Assembly: GCA_949744025.1 (NCBI GenBank)
Contig: CATJWA010000161.1
Span: 1 to 26,950 of the forward strand
Reading direction: 5' to 3'
DNA length: 26,950 nucleotides
Source of the DNA: an uncultured Eubacteriales bacterium
Lineage (GTDB): Bacteria > Bacillota > Clostridia > Oscillospirales > Oscillospiraceae
Below, piece after piece: positions 15,736-22,901 of the stretch. The position numbers and the translations under genes were made by a program. The notes below the pieces were generated by a model that saw nothing but the letters and a program-made list of their open reading frames with translations, searched no databases and was not told the DNA's origin. Position 1 is the first letter of the stretch; the number at the start of each line of letters is the position of its first letter.

Positions 15736-16206
15736 ATGAGCATGAGAGAATGGATAACCGACTACTCCAAGGGCGACGGGCTGCGCTGCTTCTGGGCCAT
15801 GTTCCGCCGCCGTGAGCGGACGAAAAGCAGGCTTGCCCGCGGCATACTGACCTTTTTTCTCAGCCGCTCGGCCCACCGCCACGGCGGCTACATCGGAAAC
15901 GGGGCAAAGATAGCCTCCGTGCCCTCCCTGCCCCACGGGCTGCACGGGGTCTATATCTCCCGCTACGCCAGTGTGGGCGCCGGCTGCCGGATTTACCAGA
16001 ACGTGACCATAGGCGAGGTCGGCGGGAAGGCGCCCGTAATCGGCGACGGCTGCTTCATCGGCGCAGGCGCTCAGATTGTCGGCGACATCCAGGTGGGCAA
16101 TAACGTGAAAATAGGCGCGGGTGCGGTTGTGTTCACGGACGTGCCCGACGGGGCGACGGTTGTCAGCCAGCCGGCACGAATCATAATCAAGGACAGTAAA
16201 AAATGA
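15736..16206 (+). CDS. left-handed beta-helix acyltransferase, serine acetyltransferase-like
   Basis: 156 aa. Residues 1-50 are a basic, partly hydrophobic segment without the helical N-domain of CysE. From about 52 the sequence shows hexapeptide repeats (GYIGNG, ASVGAGCRIYQNVTIGE, VIGDGCFIGAGAQIVGDI, NNVKIGAGAVV), ending in VPARI-like QPARII, the usual coenzyme-A-binding end of this fold. Relative to E. coli CysE, the catalytic His158 region is kept as H67 or H70, but the Asp-His pair is changed and the His193 position appears to be A99. It may therefore not be a genuine serine acetyltransferase. It starts 6 bp after the ligase and overlaps the racemase by 4 bases, so it is tightly tied to D-amino-acid wall chemistry. 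The acyl acceptor is unknown. Confidence 0.8.
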   Translation: MSMREWITDYSKGDGLRCFWAMFRRRERTKSRLARGILTFFLSRSAHRHGGYIGNGAKIASVPSLPHGLHGVYISRYASVGAGCRIYQNVTIGEVGGKAPVIGDGCFIGAGAQIVGDIQVGNNVKIGAGAVVFTDVPDGATVVSQPARIIIKDSKK

Positions 16207-17336
16207 AACAGGATGAACTTTCTCGCCGCGGCAGGGCCTGGATAGAGCTTGACCGCGGCGCGCTTGAGAATAACGTAAATATTCTTCGTTCGCTTATTCC
16301 GGAGCGCTGCGCGCTCATGCCCGCACTCAAGGCCAACGCCTACGGCCATGGGGCGGCGCTGTTCGTTCCCGAGCTGCTGCGCTTAGGCGTACACGACTTC
16401 TGCGTCGCCACCGCGGCGGAGGGAGCCGAGGTGCGCCAGTGCGGGGCCGATGGCACGGTGCTTGTGCTGGGCTGGACCCATCCGGACGACTTTCCCCTGC
16501 TGCGCCGTTATGAGCTGACGCAGAACGCGACAGACCACGACTATGCCTCGCTGCTCAATCAATATGGCGGAATACATGTGCATCTTGGCATAGATACGGG
16601 TATGCACCGTCTCGGTGAGCCATGTGAAAATTTTGAGGGCATTGCAGATATTCTCAGTATGAAAAATCTGCATGCCGACGGTATTTTCACACATCTGTGC
16701 ACCGCAGACAGCGGCGCCCCCGAAGCGGTGAGCTTTGCTCTGCGTCAGCTAAATGATTTTAACACCGTCGTGCGGCGTCTGCGCGCGCTCGGCTTTGCGG
16801 ACCTGAAAACCCACTCATTGGGCAGCAGCGCCATGTTCAATTATTCCGAGCACGCGGGTGACTATGCCCGACCCGGCATCGCGCTGTACGGCGTGATGAG
16901 CACGCAGCAGGAAACGCGCCAGCGGGGCGGCGCGCTGCGCGGTGTGCTCTCGCTTCGCGCGAGAATAAGCGCCGTAAAGACTCTGCGAGCCGGCGAGGGC
17001 GCGGGCTATGGGCTCGACTTCATCGCCCAGCGCGATAGCAAAATCGCCGTACTTACCATAGGCTACGGCGACGGGGTTCCCCGCTGCCTGTCAAACGGCG
17101 TAGGGCGTGTACTTATCGGGGGACACTACGCGCCGATAGCCGGAAGGATTTGCATGGATCAGGCCCTTGCAGATGTAACGGATATCCCCGACGCGCACGC
17201 TGGCGGTATCGCCACAATTATCGGCAGGGACGGCAAAAACGAAATAAGCTCCTGTGAGCTGGCTGAGCACGCGGGCACCATAACAAACGAAATATTCTCC
17301 CGCCTGAGCAGCCGGCTTGAAAGATTCTGGGCCTGA
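16203..17336 (+). CDS. alr: PLP-dependent alanine/serine racemase (Alr/VanT catalytic domain)
   Basis: 377 aa cytoplasmic fold-type III racemase. The PLP lysine is K43 in ALKANAYGHG, the second catalytic base is Y269 in EGAGYGLDF, and the C-terminal domain has GRICMDQ (M318). Length is that of a plain Alr: the membrane acyltransferase-3 domain that VanT carries at its N-terminus is absent. The C-terminal motif TITNEIFSRLSSRL resembles VanT; S370 aligns with the gate tyrosine (Tyr354 in Geobacillus Alr), which VanT enzymes replace with a smaller polar residue. Serine racemization is therefore plausible, supplying D-Ser to the ligase. The start overlaps the acyltransferase stop (ATGA), and a strong terminator ends the operon. 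Confidence 0.9.
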   Translation: MKQDELSRRGRAWIELDRGALENNVNILRSLIPERCALMPALKANAYGHGAALFVPELLRLGVHDFCVATAAEGAEVRQCGADGTVLVLGWTHPDDFPLLRRYELTQNATDHDYASLLNQYGGIHVHLGIDTGMHRLGEPCENFEGIADILSMKNLHADGIFTHLCTADSGAPEAVSFALRQLNDFNTVVRRLRALGFADLKTHSLGSSAMFNYSEHAGDYARPGIALYGVMSTQQETRQRGGALRGVLSLRARISAVKTLRAGEGAGYGLDFIAQRDSKIAVLTIGYGDGVPRCLSNGVGRVLIGGHYAPIAGRICMDQALADVTDIPDAHAGGIATIIGRDGKNEISSCELAEHAGTITNEIFSRLSSRLERFWA

Positions 17337-17354
17337 CATTTTTGCACTCTCGCG

Positions 17355-17391
17355 GCGCAGCCCCTGCCAAACAGCGGGGGCTGCGCTTTTT
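17355..17391 (+). terminator. terminator of the ligase-racemase operon
   Basis: 10-bp stem GCGCAGCCCC (17355-17364) / GGGGCTGCGC (17377-17386), 12-nt loop, then TTTTT. It lies 18 bases after the racemase stop. Confidence 0.88.
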
Positions 17392-17453
17392 CGGAAAACC
17401 CGCGGCCATATCAATTCTTTACCGTTTCTTAAGATTTTTTTATTGATTTCCTA

Positions 17454-17483
17454 CTGGCACAATAGATATATACATAGTATAAT
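17454..17483 (+). promoter_or_regulatory. promoter of the CAT-fold/acyl-CoA ligase pair
   Basis: CTGGCA (17454-17459), 18-bp spacer, TATAAT (17478-17483), in an AT-rich stretch, 44 bp before the start codon. The -10 is consensus and the -35 is partial. Confidence 0.55.
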
Positions 17484-17527
17484 AGCAAACGGCATGTACC
17501 GAGAAAAACAGGAAGGTGAGGACGCCA

Positions 17528-18409
17528 ATGGCTGACAAACGCAGGCTCGGCGACAGAAAGGACGGACGTCTGCTTCGGGATTTGGACGCAATGCACTATA
17601 TTGTGCCTGTTATCTACCCAAACCGCTGCGACAACGAGGCCTTTATCTCCGAGCGGATTGACCTGACAAATGCCAACGCATTTTTAGAGAAAAAGAACGC
17701 AGAAAACCCCGAATATAAATACAACCTTTTCCAGCTCACTGTTGTTGCAGTTGCCAGAATACTTACCCTGCGGCCTAAGATGAACCGCTTCATCGCCAAC
17801 AAGAATATATACCAGCGAAACGATGTCTCCGCCGCCTTTGTGGTGAAAAAGCTCTTTTCCGATGATGGAGCCGAGGCCCTGGCTTTTCTCCACTTCAGGG
17901 ATGACGACACGCTTGAGAGCATCCACGAAGCAATATACCAGCGCGTGTCCTCCTGCCGCGGCTCGGGCAAGGACTCGGATGCCAGCGCCACCGATGACAC
18001 CATGGAGTTTCTCAACAGGATACCGCGTTTTCTGTCAAAATTCCTGCTGAACGTTCTGCGCTTTCTGGACCGCCACGGATGGATTCCCCAGTCGATAATC
18101 GCCAGCGACCCCTATTATGCCTCCGCTGTGCTGACCAACCTCGGCTCGATAAAGCTTCACTCGGGTTATCACCATCTGACAAACTGGGGAACAAACTCCG
18201 TTTTCGTGGCTATAGGCGAGAAAAAGCTGCGCCCCTTTTACGACGAGCAGGGCAATGTCACAATGAAGGACAGCATTGACCTCGGCCTGACGATAGACGA
18301 GCGTCTTGCCGACGGCTATTATTACTCAAAAACCGTACGCCTGCTGCGCAAGCTCCTGGAAAACCCCGAGCTTCTGGAACAGACGCTGACCACGGAGGTG
18401 GAATACTGA
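17528..18409 (+). CDS. CAT/E2-fold acyltransferase-like protein without the catalytic His
   Basis: 293 aa. The start was placed at the ATG with GGTGAGG 6 bases upstream; a GTG 12 bases earlier is an alternative. The protein resembles the catalytic domain of 2-oxo-acid dehydrogenase E2 subunits and chloramphenicol acetyltransferase: FQLTVVAVARILTLRPKMNRFI in the first half, AVLTNLGSIKLHSGYHHLTNWGTNSVFVAIG in the second, and a C-terminal LGLTIDERLADG motif. In active enzymes the last motif is HxxxDG. Here the His is E258, while D262 and G263 remain, so conventional acyl transfer chemistry should be lost or altered. There is no lipoyl domain. It sits 1 bp before an acyl-CoA ligase gene and is surely co-translated with it, so acyl-CoA binding or a scaffolding role is possible. 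Confidence 0.8.
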   Translation: MADKRRLGDRKDGRLLRDLDAMHYIVPVIYPNRCDNEAFISERIDLTNANAFLEKKNAENPEYKYNLFQLTVVAVARILTLRPKMNRFIANKNIYQRNDVSAAFVVKKLFSDDGAEALAFLHFRDDDTLESIHEAIYQRVSSCRGSGKDSDASATDDTMEFLNRIPRFLSKFLLNVLRFLDRHGWIPQSIIASDPYYASAVLTNLGSIKLHSGYHHLTNWGTNSVFVAIGEKKLRPFYDEQGNVTMKDSIDLGLTIDERLADGYYYSKTVRLLRKLLENPELLEQTLTTEVEY

Positions 18410-18410
18410 T

Positions 18411-20141
18411 ATGACCGAAGCAATGGAAAACATAACCGCAAAAGCCCCCTGGCTTGACTATCTCGGCGACGTGCCGGCCCATCTGGAATATTTCGAGGGC
18501 TCCATGTTCGAGGCGCTGGCAAAAACCGCTTCGATGTACCCCGACGCCGTAGCCTTTGATTTCATGGGCCGCGCGACAACCTACCGCCGCCTTATTCGCC
18601 AGACTGAGCGCTGCGCCAAGGCCCTGAAAACCATCGGCGTGCGCGAGGGCGACCGCGTGACGATAGCCATGCCCAACTGCCCGCAGGCTATTTACATGTT
18701 CTACGCCGTCAACCTCGTCGGCGGCATCGCCAATATGATTCACCCGCTCTCCGCGGAAAAGGAAATAGAATTTTACCTCAATGAATCCGAGAGCGTCACG
18801 GCAATAACTCTCGACCAGTTCTACAACAAGTTTGAGAGCATCCGCCAGAACACCAAGGTTGTCAACATCATCATCGCCAGCGTCAAGGATGAGCTCTCCC
18901 GCCCCGTAAAAGCGGGCTACATGCTCACAGAAGGGCGTAAAATCCAGAAAATACCTGCCGACGCCCCGGTTATCATGTGGCACGATTTCATTCGTCTGAG
19001 CCGCGCATGCTTCTACAACTACAAGGTCAAGCGCACGGGCGACGACCCCGCGGTCATTCTCTACTCCGGCGGCACCACCGGCACAACCAAGGGCATAGTG
19101 CTCACCAACAAAAACTTCAACGCCCTCGGCCAGCAGATTGTGGCCACCAACCCGATGTTCCGCCCCGGCGACAAGATGCTCGCGGCCATGCCGCTGTTCC
19201 ACGGCTTCGGGCTGGGCGTATGCATCCACTCCATTCTCTCACAGGGCGGACGCTGCGTGCTCGTGCCGCGCTTCACCGCCAAGAGCTACGCCAAGCTGAT
19301 AACCAAGTACAAATGCAACTTCATTGCCGGCGTGCCGACGCTGTACGAGGCGCTGCTGCGGCTGCCGTCGATGGAAAACGCGGATTTGAGCTGTCTCAAG
19401 GGCGTTTTCTCCGGCGGAGACTCGCTGTCGATTGAGCTGAAGAAGAAGTTTGACAAGTTTCTGTATGACCACAAGAGCGTCATTCAGGTACGCGAGGGCT
19501 ACGGCACCACCGAAACCGTCACGGCCTGCTGCCTGACCCCGCCGCACATGTTCAAGGAGGGGAGCATCGGCCTGCCCTTCCCTGACACGTACATAAAAAT
19601 AGTCAAGCCCGGCACGGATGAGGAGCTGCCCTACGGCGAGGAGGGCGAGGTGCTGCTCGCCGGCCCGACGGTGATGAAGGAGTATATGAACCACCCCGAG
19701 GAGACCGCGCAGACCCTGCGCCGACACGCCGACGGTCTGACCTGGGTGTACACGGGCGACCTCGGCATCATGGATGAGCAGGGCTTTATCTATTTCCGCG
19801 GCCGCGCCAAGCGTATGATAATCTCCTCCGGCTACAATGTCTACCCCGGCCAGATTGAAAACATTCTTGACGCTCACGAGTTTGTTCAGATGAGCTGCGT
19901 TATCGGCGTGCCGGACCCCTACAGGATGCAGAAGGTCAAGGCCTTTGTGACGCTGCGCCCCGGCGTACCCGCCACGAATGAGACGCGGCAGGAGCTGCTC
20001 AGCTACTGCTCGAAAAACATAGCAAAGTACGCCATGCCCTACGACATCGAGTTTAAGGACGACATGCCCAAAACCCTTGTGGGCAAGGTTGCGTACAGAA
20101 TGCTCGAGGAAGAGGAGCTGGCAAAAACGGAAGCCCTGTAA
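18411..20141 (+). CDS. AMP-forming acyl-CoA ligase (ANL superfamily)
   Basis: Adenylates a carboxylic acid and transfers it to CoA. 576 aa, a normal length. Core motifs in order: YSGGTTGTTKG (about 217-227, ATP loop), PLFHGFGLG, EGYGTTETVT (adenine/acyl site), WVYTGDLG, and GRAKRMIISSGYNVYPGQIE at the hinge to the C-terminal domain. The catalytic lysine lies in PKTLVGKVAYR near the C-terminus. The substrate (medium- or long-chain fatty acid versus another acid) cannot be fixed from sequence. There is no carrier-protein domain. Its start is 1 bp after the stop of the CAT-fold gene, so the two act together, probably on an acyl chain. The stop codon lies in the loop of the terminator hairpin. 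Confidence 0.93.
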   Translation: MTEAMENITAKAPWLDYLGDVPAHLEYFEGSMFEALAKTASMYPDAVAFDFMGRATTYRRLIRQTERCAKALKTIGVREGDRVTIAMPNCPQAIYMFYAVNLVGGIANMIHPLSAEKEIEFYLNESESVTAITLDQFYNKFESIRQNTKVVNIIIASVKDELSRPVKAGYMLTEGRKIQKIPADAPVIMWHDFIRLSRACFYNYKVKRTGDDPAVILYSGGTTGTTKGIVLTNKNFNALGQQIVATNPMFRPGDKMLAAMPLFHGFGLGVCIHSILSQGGRCVLVPRFTAKSYAKLITKYKCNFIAGVPTLYEALLRLPSMENADLSCLKGVFSGGDSLSIELKKKFDKFLYDHKSVIQVREGYGTTETVTACCLTPPHMFKEGSIGLPFPDTYIKIVKPGTDEELPYGEEGEVLLAGPTVMKEYMNHPEETAQTLRRHADGLTWVYTGDLGIMDEQGFIYFRGRAKRMIISSGYNVYPGQIENILDAHEFVQMSCVIGVPDPYRMQKVKAFVTLRPGVPATNETRQELLSYCSKNIAKYAMPYDIEFKDDMPKTLVGKVAYRMLEEEELAKTEAL

Positions 20142-20158
20142 AGGGCTTCCGTTTTTTT
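20123..20158. terminator. bidirectional terminator between the acyl-CoA ligase and truA2
   Basis: 15-bp perfect stem (20123-20137 with 20142-20156), loop GTAA containing part of the ligase stop codon. T7 follows on the plus strand, and the A-run at 20123-20127 gives a T-run on the minus strand. It serves both convergent units. Confidence 0.88.
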
Positions 20159-20894
20159 ACTCATATCTTGTCTCCCACAGGCACAGGCCCTTTGCCTCGG
20201 CGGTGGGTCCCGCACGGCGGCGGTCGCGTGAGGCGAGAATGGCGCTTATCTCCTCCGCGTCCACATGCCCGCGTCCGACCTCGAGCAGAGTGCCGGTTAT
20301 TATGCGCGCCATGTTGTACAGAAAGCCGTTTCCGGAAAGGAGGAAACGCACCTCCGGCCCTTCTCTGAATATTTCAATGCCGTCTATCCTGCGCACCGTT
20401 GACTTTTTCCCCCGCACAATGGCGAACGCGGCAAAATCGTGCTCCCCGCACAGCGCGGCGGACGCGGCGCGCATCGCCTCAATATCCAGCGGCTCGGGCA
20501 CGCGCAAGACGTACTTACGGTCAAAAACACAGGGCGCGCCGCTGTTCCAAACACGGTAGAGATAGCTCTTCCCCGTGCAGGACAAGCGCGCGTGAAAACG
20601 CGGCGGCGCCTCGGAAAGCGCCTCCGCCCCTATGTCCTCGGGCAGATACCTGCGCAGCAGCGCGAGAATTTCCTCCGCAGACATATCCGTTTTCGCGCGG
20701 AAAGACACCGTCTGCATCCGCGCGTGGACGCCCGCATCCGTCCGCCCTGAGCCTGCGGCATCAACGCCCTGCTCAAGTATGCGCCCGAGCGCCGTTTCAA
20801 GCTTTTCCTGTATGGTGTTGGGCGTATTTCCCTGCCGCTGCCAGCCGTTGTAGCGGCTGCCGTCATAGCTGAGGGTCAACCTGAAATTCGGCAT
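20157..20894 (-). CDS. truA: TruA-family tRNA pseudouridine synthase, second copy
   Basis: 245 aa paralogue of the TruA at 6175-6960. The start chosen (MPNFRLTLSYDGSRYNGWQRQ) matches the family N-terminus. The catalytic aspartate is D53 in GSGRTDAGVHA; YLYRVWN, CGEHDFAAFA and GNGFLYNMARIITG are present. The two copies differ widely outside the motifs, so this is an old duplication or separate acquisition rather than a recent copy. The start overlaps the end of the rluA-like gene by 32 bases, and the gene is the last of a udk-tdk-rluA-truA operon. Its target position in tRNA may differ from that of the first copy. Confidence 0.93.
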   Translation of the reverse strand: MPNFRLTLSYDGSRYNGWQRQGNTPNTIQEKLETALGRILEQGVDAAGSGRTDAGVHARMQTVSFRAKTDMSAEEILALLRRYLPEDIGAEALSEAPPRFHARLSCTGKSYLYRVWNSGAPCVFDRKYVLRVPEPLDIEAMRAASAALCGEHDFAAFAIVRGKKSTVRRIDGIEIFREGPEVRFLLSGNGFLYNMARIITGTLLEVGRGHVDAEEISAILASRDRRRAGPTAEAKGLCLWETRYE

Positions 20895-21558
20895 TTTCCG
20901 CGCTCCCTTCACCGGAAATATCAAAGCCGCTCCATGACCCACGGTCCGGCGGCGCGGCTGAAAAGCTGACGCGCAAGCCCGTCCCCGGGTGCGTGAAGCA
21001 CAGAGAATGTGACCACAGGGCTATCTCTCCCCCGCCAAGTCTCGAACCGTACTTGCCGTCGCCGAGCAGCGGCATTTTCCGCGAGGCAAACTGTACCCGT
21101 ATCTGGTGCGAGCGGCCGGTATGCAGCCTCACGCGCACAAGCGAGCGGCGCAAGTGCCCTTCGCCGCGCGTCTCCAGCAGCTCATATTCCAGCCGCGCGG
21201 GACGCACGCCCCGGCGCTCCCGGCTGACGACAAAGCTCTTGTTGCGGCGCGAGTCCTTGAAAAGCAAATCGCGCATCTCGCCCTGCGGCGGGTCCGGAGC
21301 CCCTGCGCACACGGCAAGATAAACCTTCTCCATCCCCCCTGCGGCAATCTCGCGCGAGAGGGCGGCCGCGGCGCGCGGAGTTTTCGCGTACACCATCACT
21401 CCGCCGACGGCCGTATCCAGCCGGTGGACGCACAGCGCCGGACCCGCGCCCGCGGCGCAAAGCAGCCCCGGCTGCTCCGTCTCGGAATTTACCCCCGCGC
21501 TCTTGACGCATACGGTCACTTCTCCATCTGTGTGAAGTACACGCACCTGTGCGCTCAT
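20863..21558 (-). CDS. RluA-family pseudouridine synthase without S4 domain
   Basis: 231 aa. The start overlaps the tdk stop (ATGA). The catalytic motif is HRLDTAVGG with D48. The later block RLHTGRSHQIRVQFASRKMPLLGDGKYG is the standard RluA C-terminal motif. The S4 RNA-binding domain found in RluC/RluD is absent, as in RluA and TruC. The target, rRNA or tRNA uridine, cannot be told from sequence. Its C-terminus overlaps the truA2 start by 32 bases, so the two RNA-modifying enzymes are translationally coupled. Confidence 0.9.
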   Translation of the reverse strand: MSAQVRVLHTDGEVTVCVKSAGVNSETEQPGLLCAAGAGPALCVHRLDTAVGGVMVYAKTPRAAAALSREIAAGGMEKVYLAVCAGAPDPPQGEMRDLLFKDSRRNKSFVVSRERRGVRPARLEYELLETRGEGHLRRSLVRVRLHTGRSHQIRVQFASRKMPLLGDGKYGSRLGGGEIALWSHSLCFTHPGTGLRVSFSAAPPDRGSWSGFDISGEGSAENAEFQVDPQL

Positions 21559-22139
21559 TTCCGTCCCCGCTCCAGCTCTATGCGTGTTTTCCAGCACTTG
21601 TGGCACATGGCGACATAGCTGTCGTTTCCGCCGAGGAAAATCTGCGTGCCCTCGGTCACAACATGGCCGGAACCGTCAATGCGCGCGTTGACCGTCGCCT
21701 TTCGTCCGCAGGCGCATACGGTCTTTATCTCCGTTATCGAGTCGGCCACCTCCATAAGGCGCATCGAGCCCGGAAAAAAGCGGGTCAGAAAATCCGTGCG
21801 CAGGCCAAAGCACAGCACGGGCAGGTCCTGAGTGTCAACCAGCATACGAAGCTGGTCAATCTGCTCTGGGGTGAGAAACTGCGCCTCGTCCGCTATTATC
21901 ACGTCATGCACTCCCGCGCAGGCGTAGGCCGCGGCGATGTCCTCCTCGGGATGTATAACCTGCGCCCGGCAGGACAGGCCGATGCGGCTTTTTACGATAT
22001 CAGCCCCGTCGCGGTCGTCCACGCTTGGCTTTATCAGCCACACGCTCATGCCCTGCTCCTCATAGTTGAACTTTGTTATCAGCGCCTGAGCCGACTTGCT
22101 CGAGCCCATCGCTCCATACTTAAAATAAAGCTTCGCCAT
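21555..22139 (-). CDS. tdk: type II thymidine kinase
   Basis: Salvage enzyme that phosphorylates thymidine to dTMP. 194 aa, a normal length. The P-loop reads GAMGSSKS (9-16), with Ser where the GKS motif normally has Gly. DEAQFL (84-89) carries E85, matching the catalytic Glu of TK1. Zinc ligands are C142, C144, C179 and C182. The lasso region around RKATVNARIDG binds the base. It abuts the uridine kinase gene without a gap and overlaps rluA by 4 bases. Together with udk, deoD, thyA and the nucleoside-binding lipoprotein nearby it forms a salvage neighbourhood. Confidence 0.95.
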   Translation of the reverse strand: MAKLYFKYGAMGSSKSAQALITKFNYEEQGMSVWLIKPSVDDRDGADIVKSRIGLSCRAQVIHPEEDIAAAYACAGVHDVIIADEAQFLTPEQIDQLRMLVDTQDLPVLCFGLRTDFLTRFFPGSMRLMEVADSITEIKTVCACGRKATVNARIDGSGHVVTEGTQIFLGGNDSYVAMCHKCWKTRIELERGRK

Positions 22140-22763
22140 TTATTTTGAGCTCCTTCCCAAATAGCCGCGTATGCGCTCCATCACCATGTCCATCGCCACG
22201 GTGTTGTGCCCGCCCTCGGGGATTATCACGTCGGCATTGCGCTTTGACGGCTCGACAAACTGCTCGTGCATGGGCTTGACCGTGGTCAGGTACTGGCTTA
22301 TCACGCTCTCGAGGCTGCGCCCCCTGTCGCGCACGTCGCGCGTTATGCGCCTGAGTATACGAACGTCCGCGTCCGTGTCCACGAAAATGCGTATGTCCAT
22401 CTCCCTGCACAGAGGCTTGTCCGCGAAAATAAGTATGCCCTCCACCACCAGCACCCGCGCGGGCCTTATCGTAACGGTCTTATCCGAGCGGTTGTGTATC
22501 GAGTAGTCGTAAACCGGGCACTCCACGCTCTGCCCGCTCTTGAGCGCACGTATGTGCCTGAGCAGAAGCTCGGTGTCAAAGGCGTTGGGGTGGTCGTAGT
22601 TGAGCTTGCTGCGCTCGGAGTATGGCATGTCGTCGTGCGCCTTGTAGTAGTTGTCGTGATAGATAACGGACACGTTGCCGCCAAACTGAGAGAGTATTTT
22701 TCTGGTTATCGTCGTTTTTCCGCTTCCTGTGCCCCCGGCTATGCCTATTGTCATTGTCTCCAT
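22140..22763 (-). CDS. udk: uridine kinase
   Basis: Phosphorylates uridine and cytidine to UMP and CMP. 207 aa, the usual Udk length. P-loop GGTGSGKT (10-17). HDNYYKAHDDMPYSERSKLNYDHPNAFD is the nucleoside-binding block, and VLVVEGILIFADKPL and RRITRDVRDRGRS (lid) follow. The start at 22763 gives METMTIGIAGG; an ATG three codons later is possible. The ribosome binding site is weak. The gene heads the minus-strand operon and ends directly against the tdk start. Confidence 0.95.
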   Translation of the reverse strand: METMTIGIAGGTGSGKTTITRKILSQFGGNVSVIYHDNYYKAHDDMPYSERSKLNYDHPNAFDTELLLRHIRALKSGQSVECPVYDYSIHNRSDKTVTIRPARVLVVEGILIFADKPLCREMDIRIFVDTDADVRILRRITRDVRDRGRSLESVISQYLTTVKPMHEQFVEPSKRNADVIIPEGGHNTVAMDMVMERIRGYLGRSSK

Positions 22764-22794
22764 ATCCCGACCCCGCTTTTTCTTTGTTTTCCAC

Positions 22795-22823
22795 AGTATA
22801 ACATACAGCATGTCAGCTTGCAA
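22795..22823 (-). promoter_or_regulatory. promoter of the udk-tdk-rluA-truA2 operon
   Basis: On the minus strand: TTGCAA (22818-22823), 17-bp spacer, TATACT (22795-22800), 32 bp upstream of udk. It lies back to back with the deoD promoter. Confidence 0.65.
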
Positions 22824-22824
22824 A

Positions 22825-22853
22825 TTGACATTTGAAAATTTTACTAATATAAT
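22825..22853 (+). promoter_or_regulatory. perfect consensus sigma-A promoter of deoD
   Basis: TTGACA (22825-22830), 17-bp spacer, TATAAT (22848-22853), followed by GGAGG at 22890-22894. This is the strongest promoter in the window and implies high basal expression. Confidence 0.9.
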
Positions 22854-22901
22854 GTAGTTAAAAAGCAGAAAAACACTAATTTATAATATGGAGGTTTTAT
22901 T

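Noticed and set aside
14406..17391. a vanXY, vanX or vanY gene hidden in the ligase operon
   Set aside because: Genes are contiguous (6-bp gap, then 4-base overlap), leaving no room, and none of the products has zinc peptidase motifs such as SxHxxGxAxD.
18258..19229. 323-codon open frame on the minus strand
   Set aside because: It is antisense to the acyl-CoA ligase, whose ANL motifs are complete on the other strand.
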